Source: Anaerolineae bacterium (GTDB lineage Bacteria; Chloroflexota; Anaerolineae; B4-G1; SLSP01). Taken from it: a stretch of DNA of 51,678 nucleotides. Position 1 is the stretch's first letter. Each line of letters opens with the position of its first letter. Below the pieces are notes generated by a model. The model saw only the letters and a list, made by a program, of their open reading frames with translations, did no database searches and had not been told where the DNA came from. Shown here in pieces: positions 26,053 to 34,048 of this stretch. The position numbers and the translations under genes were made by a program. Location of the stretch: the NCBI GenBank assembly GCA_016931185.1, contig JAFGFI010000269.1, positions 1-51,678 on the forward strand, read 5' to 3'.

Positions 26053-27516
26053 CTAAATCAACCCAACCTGTGTATTAAACGCTGTGATTAACGTATCAAT
26101 TTCTTCTACCTGTTCTTGAACTTTGATCCAATAATCCTCTTGATACCACTGCGCCTGGATCTCATCATAAGTTTTCCCTTGCTGTTCAACCCAGGTGTAA
26201 TATTTGAGGTTATGGACGCGCTTGCGGTCAGGATAGGTTAGTTCTGCCATTGCATCGGTTGTAGTTCCCAGGATATAGCGGTGAAAGTGGGCGGCGGCGT
26301 CCATTTCTGTATATTCGCCATGGCGTTCGTGCAATTCACGCAGACGACTTTGATAGAGTTCCATTGAATCTGTCCAGACAGTAAGCAAAATATCGTTTTC
26401 GGTTAACTCATACCACTTGGCGGTCTTGATCGCGGCCAGCACGTTCGCAATACTGGAAATCCCCATCAGGTCCAGGTGTTCTACCAACGCTTCCGGTACT
26501 CCCTGTTTGACCAGATACCCGCGCCCCGTCGGTTCATTGAAGAGACGAATGAGACTGATAGTGGCTTCATCATCAATCGCCGTGATCATGTCCGTGTTCT
26601 TCACATTGTGAATCCAGGGTACATGTTTGTCACCGATGCCCTCAATACGATGCCCGCCGAACCCATTTACCAGCAAGGTGGGACATTGTAGTGCCTCACT
26701 AGCAATGACTTTACAAGTGGGGAACTGTTGCTTAAGATAATCGCCACACGCTATCGTGCCACCAGAACCGGTATTAGAAATAACACCCGCGAAACGGTCA
26801 CGCGGGCCGAGTGTCTGTTGTAAAATTTCTTCCATCGCGTGCCCGGTGATGTCATAATGCCATAGGTAATTGCCAAATTCTTCGAATTGGTTAAAGATGA
26901 AAATGTCATCACCTCGCTTGCGAGTAAGTTCGTGGCACTTATCAAAAATCTCTTTAACATTGGACTCACATCCTGGCGTAGCAATGACCTCACCAGAGAC
27001 AGTTTTTAACCACGCGAACCGCTCCTGGCTCATCTCCTCTGGCAAGATGGCAATGGAATCACAAGCTAACAATGTGGAGTCATACGCGCCACCGCGACAG
27101 TAGTTGCCCGTTGAGGGCCAGACGGCTTTCTGCTTGGTGGGATCGAATTGTCCCGTAACCAAACGCGGTACCAGGCAACCGAAGGCTGCTCCCACCTTAT
27201 GCGCACCTGTCGGGAACCATTTTCCCACCAGTGCGATAATACGCGCTGGCACTCCTGTCAGTTCCGGTGGTAGCTCAACGTAGTTGATATCACCAAATTC
27301 TCCCCCCGCTGCCACTGCTTCATTTTTCCACGTAATGCGGAACAGGTTACGCGGTGTAATATCCCATAGGCCAATGTTGCGTAACTCATTTTTAACGCTG
27401 TCAGGAATCAACGTTGGATTCTTTTGTTGGGCAAACGTTGGGATAACGATGTTGCGCTCTCTCGCGCGCTGAATAGCGTGTTCTAAACCGGTCTTGTTAA
27501 TTGTTAGATTTATCAT
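26053..27516 (-). CDS. PLP-dependent enzyme, cysteine synthase/TrpB fold
   Basis: Protein of 487 aa from the ATG at 27516 (TTGGAGAAAATA in front); a TTG four codons earlier is in frame. Fold-type II PLP enzyme: the Schiff-base Lys lies in TGAHKVGAAFG, the substrate loop is STGNYCRGG, and the phosphate loop is NTGSGGTIACG. It is longer than cysteine synthase (about 310 aa), with an N-terminal extension of some 75 residues and a C-terminal extension of some 90 residues rich in Tyr, Trp and Glu. The substrate is unknown. In YgeW-type purine clusters of other bacteria a fold-II enzyme (YgeX, diaminopropionate ammonia-lyase) is present, but I cannot equate the two. Its start overlaps the stop of the vanZ-like gene (TAATG). 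Confidence 0.8.
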   Translation of the reverse strand: MINLTINKTGLEHAIQRARERNIVIPTFAQQKNPTLIPDSVKNELRNIGLWDITPRNLFRITWKNEAVAAGGEFGDINYVELPPELTGVPARIIALVGKWFPTGAHKVGAAFGCLVPRLVTGQFDPTKQKAVWPSTGNYCRGGAYDSTLLACDSIAILPEEMSQERFAWLKTVSGEVIATPGCESNVKEIFDKCHELTRKRGDDIFIFNQFEEFGNYLWHYDITGHAMEEILQQTLGPRDRFAGVISNTGSGGTIACGDYLKQQFPTCKVIASEALQCPTLLVNGFGGHRIEGIGDKHVPWIHNVKNTDMITAIDDEATISLIRLFNEPTGRGYLVKQGVPEALVEHLDLMGISSIANVLAAIKTAKWYELTENDILLTVWTDSMELYQSRLRELHERHGEYTEMDAAAHFHRYILGTTTDAMAELTYPDRKRVHNLKYYTWVEQQGKTYDEIQAQWYQEDYWIKVQEQVEEIDTLITAFNTQVGLI

Positions 27517-27962
27517 TATTTTCTCCAAAAGTAAACTTTCTTTGTGCTTTTTCTGTAGCGGATAATCATCAGGGCCATAAATGTACCCATTAAGGTCCCG
27601 ATGGTGTTGAGTAACCAGTCACCAAGTGTCGCGACACGACTCGGAAGTAGCAACTGCGTCATTTCGATAAACGCACTGAGGCTGGCGCCAATGAGAATCG
27701 CACCAACGGCCGGTCGGGCATAACGTTGTTCAAAATCCCTGCGCCACAGGGCAAATGTCGCCGCCGCACCTAATGGCATAAAGACCACCATATTCCCCAA
27801 AATATCAATCAAAAATCGAATAGAAATACCGTGCGCCACGGCAGGCGTGGTAATATAAGCGAGATCTGCCGTGGCCTGTGCTTGTGGACGGAGCGTCATC
27901 CATAGTAGCCAGGTAGCACACAGGATCACACCAATCCACCAAAACCAATGTTTCCGATTCAT
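27516..27962 (-). CDS. VanZ-like family membrane protein
   Basis: Protein of 148 aa from the ATG at 27962 (GGAATAGG in front); an in-frame start 15 codons upstream is weaker. Four hydrophobic helices with the VanZ-like signatures DILGNMVVFMPLGA, SAFIEMTQLLLPSR and GDWLLNTIGTLMG. VanZ-type proteins occur widely and their role is poorly known; VanZ itself gives low-level teicoplanin resistance. The stop overlaps the start of the PLP enzyme, so they share a transcript, probably by chance of operon packing. Confidence 0.88.
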   Translation of the reverse strand: MNRKHWFWWIGVILCATWLLWMTLRPQAQATADLAYITTPAVAHGISIRFLIDILGNMVVFMPLGAAATFALWRRDFEQRYARPAVGAILIGASLSAFIEMTQLLLPSRVATLGDWLLNTIGTLMGTFMALMIIRYRKSTKKVYFWRK

Positions 27963-28009
27963 TGCGCAACCTATTCCGCTTAGAAAACCATATTCGTCAA
28001 ACGTCAAAA

Positions 28010-28561
28010 TTAGAAGACCTTGGGGATAAGCGCGTGGGTAACTTTCATGTAAGCGTCATATCCCGCCAGATTTTCGCGCAGAAATTTCTCCTCAATTTTA
28101 ATACGGATAAGAATTCCCACAATCCCCACCACAGCAAAAAGCCAGGAGACCCGCGCAGCGAGAAATAATGGACACGCGACAAACAACAACAGGTTGCCGA
28201 GATACAGGGGATGGCGGATATAGGCATACAGTCCCGTGGTGACCAATAGGTGTTCTTCATCGTGTTCAATTGCCATCGAAAACCCCTGCTGTAAATCCAG
28301 GTGTGCTTTTACCCGGAAAAAAGTAGCTGCAAGGAAACATGTGCCTCCAAGTATCCGGGTAAGATTGTTGGGGTGGGTGTGAAAAAATAGGTACTCTACC
28401 AATGGCCCAACCGCGACGAGATAGTAGGGCAGGATAATCAACAACATTGTCCACTCTTTCTTGGGTTTTTTCGTCAGTGTGCCCGCCCTGGCCATCGCCA
28501 GATTCTCGGTAATACGATACACAAGATAAAAAGCAATATAGATAAGTAGATGGGTGTCCAT
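28010..28561 (-). CDS. Isoprenylcysteine carboxyl methyltransferase-like membrane protein
   Basis: Protein of 183 aa with about five hydrophobic helices and the ICMT/PEMT-type SAM-binding segment AYIRHPLYLGNLLLF near residue 113, followed by a C-terminal EEKFLRENLAGYDAYM, which is the family's EE...Y tail. Such bacterial proteins methylate lipids, isoprenoids or unknown small substrates in the membrane. No obvious ribosome site lies before the ATG at 28561. It lies 24 bases downstream of thrC on the same strand. Confidence 0.82.
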   Translation of the reverse strand: MDTHLLIYIAFYLVYRITENLAMARAGTLTKKPKKEWTMLLIILPYYLVAVGPLVEYLFFHTHPNNLTRILGGTCFLAATFFRVKAHLDLQQGFSMAIEHDEEHLLVTTGLYAYIRHPLYLGNLLLFVACPLFLAARVSWLFAVVGIVGILIRIKIEEKFLRENLAGYDAYMKVTHALIPKVF

Positions 28562-28585
28562 TGTTAAGTATCGGTTATTGATGTT

Positions 28586-29845
28586 TTAATGACTAAATCC
28601 ATTAGGAAAGATACTTTTCACCGCGTCCAACGTGGGCGCGATAATGGGCGGTTCAGGCACAGTCTTCATCGTGCTGGTAATATCCTTAAGGCCAGAACCG
28701 GTGAGTAAAACCACGATACGTTCGTCTTTATCTACCAGCCCCTTGTCTACGGCTTTGACCAACCCCGCGTAGGATGCCGCCGCCGCCGGCTCGCAGAAAA
28801 CACCGGTGTTGCGCGCAACGATAGGAATGGCGTCCAAAATCTCCTGGTCGCTGACCGCCAGATACGCGCCGCCCGTTTCCCTCACCGCTGCTAGAGCCTT
28901 ATTGCGATCGCGAGGAAGCCCGGCCACAATGCTATCGGCAATAGAGGTGGCAGGCTGGGGCTGCATTTCCCATCCTTGCATATCACATTCCCATGCAGTT
29001 ACCAACGGCGCGGACCCCGTTGCCTGCACGCCCATTAACTTGGGCATTGTATCAATCCATCCCAGGGCCAACAGGTCTTTGAGTCCTTTGTGAATACCAC
29101 CGATGATGCATCCATCTCCCACAGGAATGAAAATACGGTCAGGGGCAACCCAATCCAACTGCTCGCAAATTTCGTAGGCCGCTGTCTTCTTCCCTTCGGT
29201 CATATACGGATTGTAGGCCGTATTACGATTGTACCATCCGAATTCACGTGCCGCCTTAAGGGTAAGTTCGAAAGCATCGTCATACGTGCCATCCACCAAC
29301 AGCACACGCGCGCCGTAGACGAGATGCTGCGCGATTTTGGCAGGGGGCGCGGTCTTAGGGACAAAGATCACGGTTGGCAGCCCCACACTGGCAGCCAGAC
29401 CGGCCAGTGCCGCTGCCGCGTTGCCTGTGCTGGCGGTGGTGACCACGCTGGCCCCGGCTTCCTGTGCTTTGACCACCGCCAATGCTGATGCGCGATCTTT
29501 AAAAGAGGCAGTTGGATTCACACCGTCATCTTTTATCCAGACGTGATTAAGCCCCGACCGCTCTGCCAAACGAGGCGCGGGATATAATGGCGTCCAGCCG
29601 ACACGCAGTGGTGGCACAGGTGCATCCAGAGGAACCGGTAAAAGCGGCTTGTAACGCCAAATCGAACGCTCGGGGTCTTGTGCCAGCATCTCACGGTCGA
29701 CGGATGAAGTGATACTGTCGTAATCATATACGACATCCAGGATGCCATCATCACCGTGTTTGGGACAGACGTAATCTACAGCGCTCAATTCATATTCTTC
29801 ACCGCAAATTGTACATTTTAAGCCAAGTATATGGTTTGTAAACAT
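28586..29845 (-). CDS. thrC: Threonine synthase
   Basis: Protein of 419 aa. PLP enzyme converting O-phosphohomoserine to threonine. The N-terminal zinc-ribbon-like part (CTICGEEYEL and YVCPKHG) is typical of the class with about 400 residues. PLP motifs: NPTASFKDRAS with the Schiff-base Lys, STGNAAAALAGLAA, and PVGDGCIIGGIHKGL as the phosphate loop, TGSGLKD near the end. A GAGGTATATACACAG site precedes the ATG. It stands between carbamate kinase and two small membrane-protein genes, apparently an ordinary biosynthetic gene inside the catabolic neighbourhood. A related threonine-synthase-like ammonia-lyase is the alternative. Confidence 0.88.
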   Translation of the reverse strand: MFTNHILGLKCTICGEEYELSAVDYVCPKHGDDGILDVVYDYDSITSSVDREMLAQDPERSIWRYKPLLPVPLDAPVPPLRVGWTPLYPAPRLAERSGLNHVWIKDDGVNPTASFKDRASALAVVKAQEAGASVVTTASTGNAAAALAGLAASVGLPTVIFVPKTAPPAKIAQHLVYGARVLLVDGTYDDAFELTLKAAREFGWYNRNTAYNPYMTEGKKTAAYEICEQLDWVAPDRIFIPVGDGCIIGGIHKGLKDLLALGWIDTMPKLMGVQATGSAPLVTAWECDMQGWEMQPQPATSIADSIVAGLPRDRNKALAAVRETGGAYLAVSDQEILDAIPIVARNTGVFCEPAAAASYAGLVKAVDKGLVDKDERIVVLLTGSGLKDITSTMKTVPEPPIIAPTLDAVKSIFPNGFSH

Positions 29846-29882
29846 CTGTGTATATACCTCGTATGTGTTAATTGAATAAAGC

Positions 29883-29922
29883 GTCCAAAGTCAACACGAT
29901 ATTGACAGTAATGACTTTGGAC
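29883..29922. repeat. 11-bp inverted repeat between thrC and carbamate kinase genes
   Basis: GTCCAAAGTCA (29883-29893) and TGACTTTGGAC (29912-29922) are exact inverse copies around an 18-base loop. Related words (AAAGTCC) occur at 25851. On the minus strand it follows the carbamate kinase stop by about 20 bases but lacks a T run. Confidence 0.75.
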
Positions 29923-29942
29923 TTTCACCCTTTTACCTTCGA

Positions 29943-30917
29943 CTAACCTGGCACTATTCGCGTCCCCGTATCCCCACGCAACGCGGCCGTGATATTTTCT
30001 GGGTTGGTGATAATGGCCTCTTTCCCTCCTGCGTCGAGATACCAGAGGATTGCTTCGATTTTGGGCAACATACTCCCTTTCGCAAAGTGCCCTTCGGCCA
30101 TATATTGCCGGGCCTCGGAAGCAGTCATCACATCAATCCCCTTTTGTTGGGGAGTATTAAGGTTGAGATAGACTTTTTCAACAGCGGTTGAGATAAGGAA
30201 AAGATCGGCGTTGATGGTTTGTGCCAACAGGGAACAGGCATAGTCTTTGTCGATCACCGCCGCGACACCGACGAAAGAGCCATCTTCATCTTCAATGACG
30301 GGAATACCCCCCCCACCAACAGCGATAGCACAGATGCCGTTGTCGAGCATAGTCTTAATTGCCGAAATCTCGATGATTTCCTTAGGTTTAGGGGAAGGAA
30401 CAATGCGCCGCCAACCGCGCCCGGCGTCCTCAACCACTGTCCAACCCTCATTAGTCACACGAGCTTGCGCTTCAGCTTCTTCCATAAAGCCTCCAATGGG
30501 CTTGGTGGGATGTTCAAATGCCGGGTCCGTCTTATCTACCAACACTTGCGTGATAATTGTAGCGACGCGCTTGTCCATCTTGCGATGATAAAACTCATTA
30601 TTAAAATTCTGCTGCAAGGCGTAACCTAATGCTCCCTGAGTATCAGCTCCACACACGTCCAATGGCACCTCGTGCATCCCGGCAACCTTTGCGGCAATCT
30701 CCGAGCGGCGCAGGATAAAACCCACTTGTGGCCCGTTGCCATGCCCAATAGCAACTTCCCAACCCTGCTCGATCATATCGGCAATGTGATGACATGTCTC
30801 TTTTGCAGCAAGATATTGGTCTTTAACTGTTTTATGCTGCGGGTCTTTGATTAAAGAATTGCCACCGATGGCAATAACGGCCACCTTTTTGGTATTTTCC
30901 CATTTTGATTTGGTCAT
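29943..30917 (-). CDS. arcC: Carbamate kinase
   Basis: Protein of 324 aa of the amino-acid-kinase fold, interconverting carbamoyl phosphate plus ADP with carbamate plus ATP. Motifs: VAVIAIGGNSLI at the N-terminus, GHGNGPQVGFI, GGGGIPVIEDEDG, IDKDYACSLLA and GSMLPKIEAI with GTRIVPG at the very end. Length is normal. The AAGGAGACAAGC site is strong. Together with two carbamoyltransferases immediately upstream (31026 and 32016) it most likely works in the ATP-forming direction, draining carbamoyl phosphate released from a carbamoylated catabolic intermediate. In E. coli YqeA stands in the same relation to YgeW. Confidence 0.95.
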   Translation of the reverse strand: MTKSKWENTKKVAVIAIGGNSLIKDPQHKTVKDQYLAAKETCHHIADMIEQGWEVAIGHGNGPQVGFILRRSEIAAKVAGMHEVPLDVCGADTQGALGYALQQNFNNEFYHRKMDKRVATIITQVLVDKTDPAFEHPTKPIGGFMEEAEAQARVTNEGWTVVEDAGRGWRRIVPSPKPKEIIEISAIKTMLDNGICAIAVGGGGIPVIEDEDGSFVGVAAVIDKDYACSLLAQTINADLFLISTAVEKVYLNLNTPQQKGIDVMTASEARQYMAEGHFAKGSMLPKIEAILWYLDAGGKEAIITNPENITAALRGDTGTRIVPG

Positions 30918-30963
30918 GCTTGTCTCCTTAAACTATCCTTGTGTTTAGAGGAACATGATTGTC

Positions 30964-31012
30964 ATGCGTGAAACGTAAAGTCCTATACTCAAGACATTCA
31001 CGTTTCACACAT
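30964..31012. repeat. Inverted repeat of the GTGAAACGT family
   Basis: ATGCGTGAAACGT (30964-30976) faces ACGTTTCACACAT (31000-31012) with one mismatch. It lies just after the stop of the YgeW-like gene (minus strand) and upstream of carbamate kinase. The word GTGAAACGT also begins the repeat at 42094. Confidence 0.75.
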
Positions 31013-31025
31013 CACATTTTCCGTC

Positions 31026-32006
31026 CTACCACATCGTCAACGCCATGACGGCTTTTTGTGCGTGCAGGCGGTTCTCGGCTTGGTCAAAAACAACGGATTG
31101 TGGACCATCCATTACCTCGCTAGTGACTTCAATATCGCGGTCGGCAGGCAGCGGGTGCATATAGATGGCATCGGGTTTTGCCAGTTTCATCTTGGCGGCA
31201 TCCGTAATCCAATCCTGGTGTTTATCCTGGAGCCGTTTGCCTTCAGCCGGATCTGCTGTAGTAAGTAAGGGTCCCCAGGATTTAGCATAAACCACATCGG
31301 CATCTTTGAAACCCGCTTCCATATCGTGAACGATATCAAAGGCAGTCCCATACTTGCGCGCTTGCGCTTGCGCCTGTTCGACAATATCCGGCATCAATTT
31401 AAACTCTGGTGGGTAAGAAAGCGTCACATCCATGCCAAAGCGCGGCATTTGCAGAATGAGTGACTGGGGTACGGATATGGGTTTGAGATAAGAGGAAGCA
31501 TACGCCCATGAAACGACGATCTTCTTCTTGCGCAGGTCGCGGCCTTTTTTCTCTTGAATCGTCATCAAGTCGGCAAGGCACTGGAAGGGATGGTAGATGT
31601 CACACTGCATATTGAGAACCGGTGTGCGCGAGGCTTCGGCCACCCAGTTGAGGTACTGATTTCCTATTTTCCAATCACAGTGACGGATGGCAATGCCATC
31701 GAAATAACGGCCCAGAATTTCTCCGATTTCTTTTGCTGTATCGCCATGCGCTACCTGAGTAGTGCGTGATTCGATGAAGGCTGCATGCCCGCCGAGTTGC
31801 GCCATCCCGGCCTCAAAGGAGCAGCGCGTGCGCGTACTACTGAAGAAAAACAGCATTCCCAGGGTCTTGTCGCGCAGCAGGGGGTGCGGTTCGCCCAATG
31901 CCCGCTTGCGCTTTAAATCCCAGGCCACATCCAACACGGTCTCGACCTCTTCTTTGGAGAAGTCAAGATCGCCAATCAGATCCCGGCCACGTAAATTTGT
32001 AATCAT
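31026..32006 (-). CDS. ygeW: YgeW-like knotted carbamoyltransferase
   Basis: Protein of 326 aa of the aspartate/ornithine carbamoyltransferase superfamily. The carbamoyl phosphate site is intact: SSTRTR near residue 57, the HC pair in IRHCDW, and HPFQCLADL. Several blocks match E. coli YgeW closely as I recall it: VAHGDTAKEI, NMQCDIYHP, VVSWAYASSYLKPISVPQ, RFGMDVTLSYPPE and DADVVYAKSWGP. It is shorter than YgeW (about 396 aa). YgeW is associated with anaerobic purine catabolism and is thought to act on a ureido compound in the phosphorolytic direction; the substrate here is not known. TAGGAGTCAAAA precedes the ATG, nine bases after the stop of the ATCase-like gene, so the two form one operon. 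Confidence 0.85.
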   Translation of the reverse strand: MITNLRGRDLIGDLDFSKEEVETVLDVAWDLKRKRALGEPHPLLRDKTLGMLFFFSSTRTRCSFEAGMAQLGGHAAFIESRTTQVAHGDTAKEIGEILGRYFDGIAIRHCDWKIGNQYLNWVAEASRTPVLNMQCDIYHPFQCLADLMTIQEKKGRDLRKKKIVVSWAYASSYLKPISVPQSLILQMPRFGMDVTLSYPPEFKLMPDIVEQAQAQARKYGTAFDIVHDMEAGFKDADVVYAKSWGPLLTTADPAEGKRLQDKHQDWITDAAKMKLAKPDAIYMHPLPADRDIEVTSEVMDGPQSVVFDQAENRLHAQKAVMALTMW

Positions 32007-32015
32007 TTTTGACTC

Positions 32016-32996
32016 CTATTCCATCGCGCCCAATACCAACGCGAGCAGCGTCATCCGCATTACGACGCCATTGAAGGCCTCTTGCCAATAACGAGACCAT
32101 TTAGTGATATCCACATCGGTGGGAATTTCGTCCATACGCGGAAGGGAGTGAAGCAGAATGGCGTCGGACTTAGCTTTGCTGGTGAGCAACTCGCGCGTAA
32201 TTTTGTAGTTAGCCGGGGTCATCCCCACATCGCCGGTGCGTTCATCGCGGGATTTGGTGTAATCGGGCTGCACTACCGGCTCAACCAGGATAACGTCCGC
32301 ATCCGCTATCGCTTGTTCCACATGGTCAGCTTCTGTAAAGTTGAGCGCGTACTGTTTAAAATCCGCTTTATAGTTTTCTGGCATCCGCATATTGGGTGAA
32401 CCGGGGAAGAGGGCATCAGCCGATGGGGAAACAAACGTTATTGGGCAATCAAATTGTGTCAGAGCATACCCCAGTGAGTGCATCGTGCGCATCCGCATAT
32501 CGCCAACTGCGAGCCATTTGAGACCGTCAAGTCGCCCTTTTTCACGAAGCACAGTGTATAAGTCGGTTAGGATTTGGGTAGGATGCTCCCCCCATCCATC
32601 CCCTCCGTTGATGATGGGGATGCTGGCCCATTTGGCGGCTTCGTGGGGGGCGCCAATTTGGAAGTGACGCATCACGATCACGTCGCCATAGAACTCCAAC
32701 ATCTTTACTGTGTCCTTGATAGACTCCTGGTAGAAATCGCCAGCTCGTGTCATTTTGGCATCGGAGAAGCCGGTAACATGTCCTCCTAGACGGTGCATCC
32801 CGGCTTCGTGCGCCAGACGAGTCCGCGTTGAAGGCTGGTAGAATGCTGTCACCAGCGTCTTTTCTGCTAACATATCCACATTGCGTCGCGCGCGCGCGAT
32901 GGGTTCCATTTTGGCAGCTACGTCAAAAACGTGGAAAAACTCATTACGTTCAAAATCCTTTAACGACAGAATGTCACGACCCATAAAACTACGCAT
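32016..32996 (-). CDS. Aspartate carbamoyltransferase-like protein of uncertain substrate
   Basis: Protein of 326 aa closest in layout to PyrB. The carbamoyl phosphate residues are present (QPSTRTRLA, VMRH, HPTQILTDLYT), and the C-terminal block LHSLPRMDEIPTDVD matches the ATCase HPLPRVDEIATDVD with Pro changed to Ser. The aspartate-binding parts differ: the KGET loop of E. coli PyrB is replaced by FYQESIKDT, and the TRVQ strand by LVEPVVQPD, losing its Arg. This suggests a different amino or ureido acceptor. It is followed by a YgeW-like enzyme and carbamate kinase, supporting a catabolic role. The AGGAGGTTTTTAAG site is strong. The remaining alternative is an ordinary but divergent pyrB, since no other is visible here. 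Confidence 0.8.
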   Translation of the reverse strand: MRSFMGRDILSLKDFERNEFFHVFDVAAKMEPIARARRNVDMLAEKTLVTAFYQPSTRTRLAHEAGMHRLGGHVTGFSDAKMTRAGDFYQESIKDTVKMLEFYGDVIVMRHFQIGAPHEAAKWASIPIINGGDGWGEHPTQILTDLYTVLREKGRLDGLKWLAVGDMRMRTMHSLGYALTQFDCPITFVSPSADALFPGSPNMRMPENYKADFKQYALNFTEADHVEQAIADADVILVEPVVQPDYTKSRDERTGDVGMTPANYKITRELLTSKAKSDAILLHSLPRMDEIPTDVDITKWSRYWQEAFNGVVMRMTLLALVLGAME

Positions 32997-33022
32997 CTTA
33001 AAAACCTCCTAATTGAATTATG

Positions 33023-33115
33023 ATTACGAATTACGAACTACAACGTAGCCTTAGGTTGTCCCCAATCGTTAGAGTGCAATTTGCTATTTGTAACTCGCTA
33101 TTCGTTATTCGCTAT
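33023..33115. repeat. Heptamer tandem repeat reaching into a stop codon
   Basis: ATTACGA-type heptads lie at 33023-33043, and TTGCTAT TTGTAAC TCGCTAT TCGTTAT TCGCTAT runs in exact seven-base steps at 33081-33115. The last unit contains the stop codon of the GntR gene (33112-33114). Confidence 0.8.
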
Positions 33116-33870
33116 TTGTTTATAACTTTCCGCATTACGTGAAACCTAAAATAACCTGGCACAAAATAACTCGTTGAATAATCAACTACTTTTTCATCAT
33201 AATTGTAAAGCTGAGCTACCAATTTTAGAAGCGCAGCACCTCTTTTAACATTTAACCGAGATGCACACCGCATATCAGCCTCTTCCGCAGCGATCTCTGT
33301 ACGTGAAGTAGAAAGTATCAGTCCTCCACACTGCAAGAGCACATCCAGCACAGAACCATTGAAGCTTGTGATATCCTTCATCCGCATCATCCCAATCTGA
33401 TCCAAATCGGCCTGGCGCAGGTAAGTCAGTGGAACGATATCTTGAAGGTCGGCAACGGGCTGTCCTTCTACAGTAATGACCCGGTTTACAGCTAGTACCC
33501 CGACTACATCGTTATCGGGAAGAGCCAAACCGGCAACTTCAGCAAGGGTTGCTTTCCGCTCTACCGTTTCCAGATGTGTGACCTCTGTAATTAGATTAAG
33601 TTGCTTGGCCATGCGGTCGAGGCTCTCTAGCATCTCAAGCCCTGTTTCAAGGATAGGGATCCGCGAAGCCACAAATGTGCCGATACCCTGCCGGCGCACG
33701 AGTGTCCCACGTTCGGCGAAAGTGCGCAACACCTCACGCAGTGTGGCCCTGGAGACCCCCAATTGCTTTGCCAGCGTAGGTTCAGATGGTAACTGATCGC
33801 CAGGTTGCATCTGTCCAATCATCGCGGCGATGGCTTCTTCAACTTGAATATATGGAAGACGAATTTTCAT
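33112..33870 (-). CDS. GntR-family transcriptional regulator with UTRA domain
   Basis: Protein of 252 aa. The N-terminal winged helix (residues about 5-70) has the GntR signature LPSEPTLAKQLGVSRATLREVLRTF and the wing RRQGIGTFVAS; residues about 90-245 form a UTRA-type effector domain (HutC subfamily) with VNRVITVEGQPVADLQDIVP and a final YSTSYFVPGYFRF. It lies directly upstream of the two carbamoyltransferases on the same strand and is probably their local regulator; an effector from purine or ureide breakdown would make sense, but that is inference. A perfect inverted repeat lies 21 bases before its start. Its stop is inside a heptamer repeat. Confidence 0.9.
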   Translation of the reverse strand: MKIRLPYIQVEEAIAAMIGQMQPGDQLPSEPTLAKQLGVSRATLREVLRTFAERGTLVRRQGIGTFVASRIPILETGLEMLESLDRMAKQLNLITEVTHLETVERKATLAEVAGLALPDNDVVGVLAVNRVITVEGQPVADLQDIVPLTYLRQADLDQIGMMRMKDITSFNGSVLDVLLQCGGLILSTSRTEIAAEEADMRCASRLNVKRGAALLKLVAQLYNYDEKVVDYSTSYFVPGYFRFHVMRKVINK

Positions 33871-33890
33871 AAAATCCCTATCCCATTATA

Positions 33891-33906
33891 TGTCAGTTGT
33901 CTGACA
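33891..33906. promoter_or_regulatory. Candidate GntR operator
   Basis: TGTCAG-TTGT-CTGACA is a perfect 6-bp inverted repeat with a 4-base spacer, located 21-36 bases upstream of the GntR start, a usual place and size for autoregulation. A second symmetrical site, ACATGT-CAAA-ACATGT (33956-33971), lies further upstream. Confidence 0.5.
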
Positions 33907-34048
33907 ATCAAATAGGATATTATTCATATCTGTAGGGAATTATTGTCACGTGCATACATGTCAAAACATGTAACCGGTTGGTACCCTGCCGCCAGAGTCC
34001 ATTGTGCCTAGAGAATTAGCATAACCTAATGACAATTATACCTGGGAT

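Noticed and set aside
32016..32996. Calling this gene pyrB outright
   Set aside because: Carbamoyl phosphate residues match, but the aspartate-binding loop and Arg do not, and the neighbours are catabolic.
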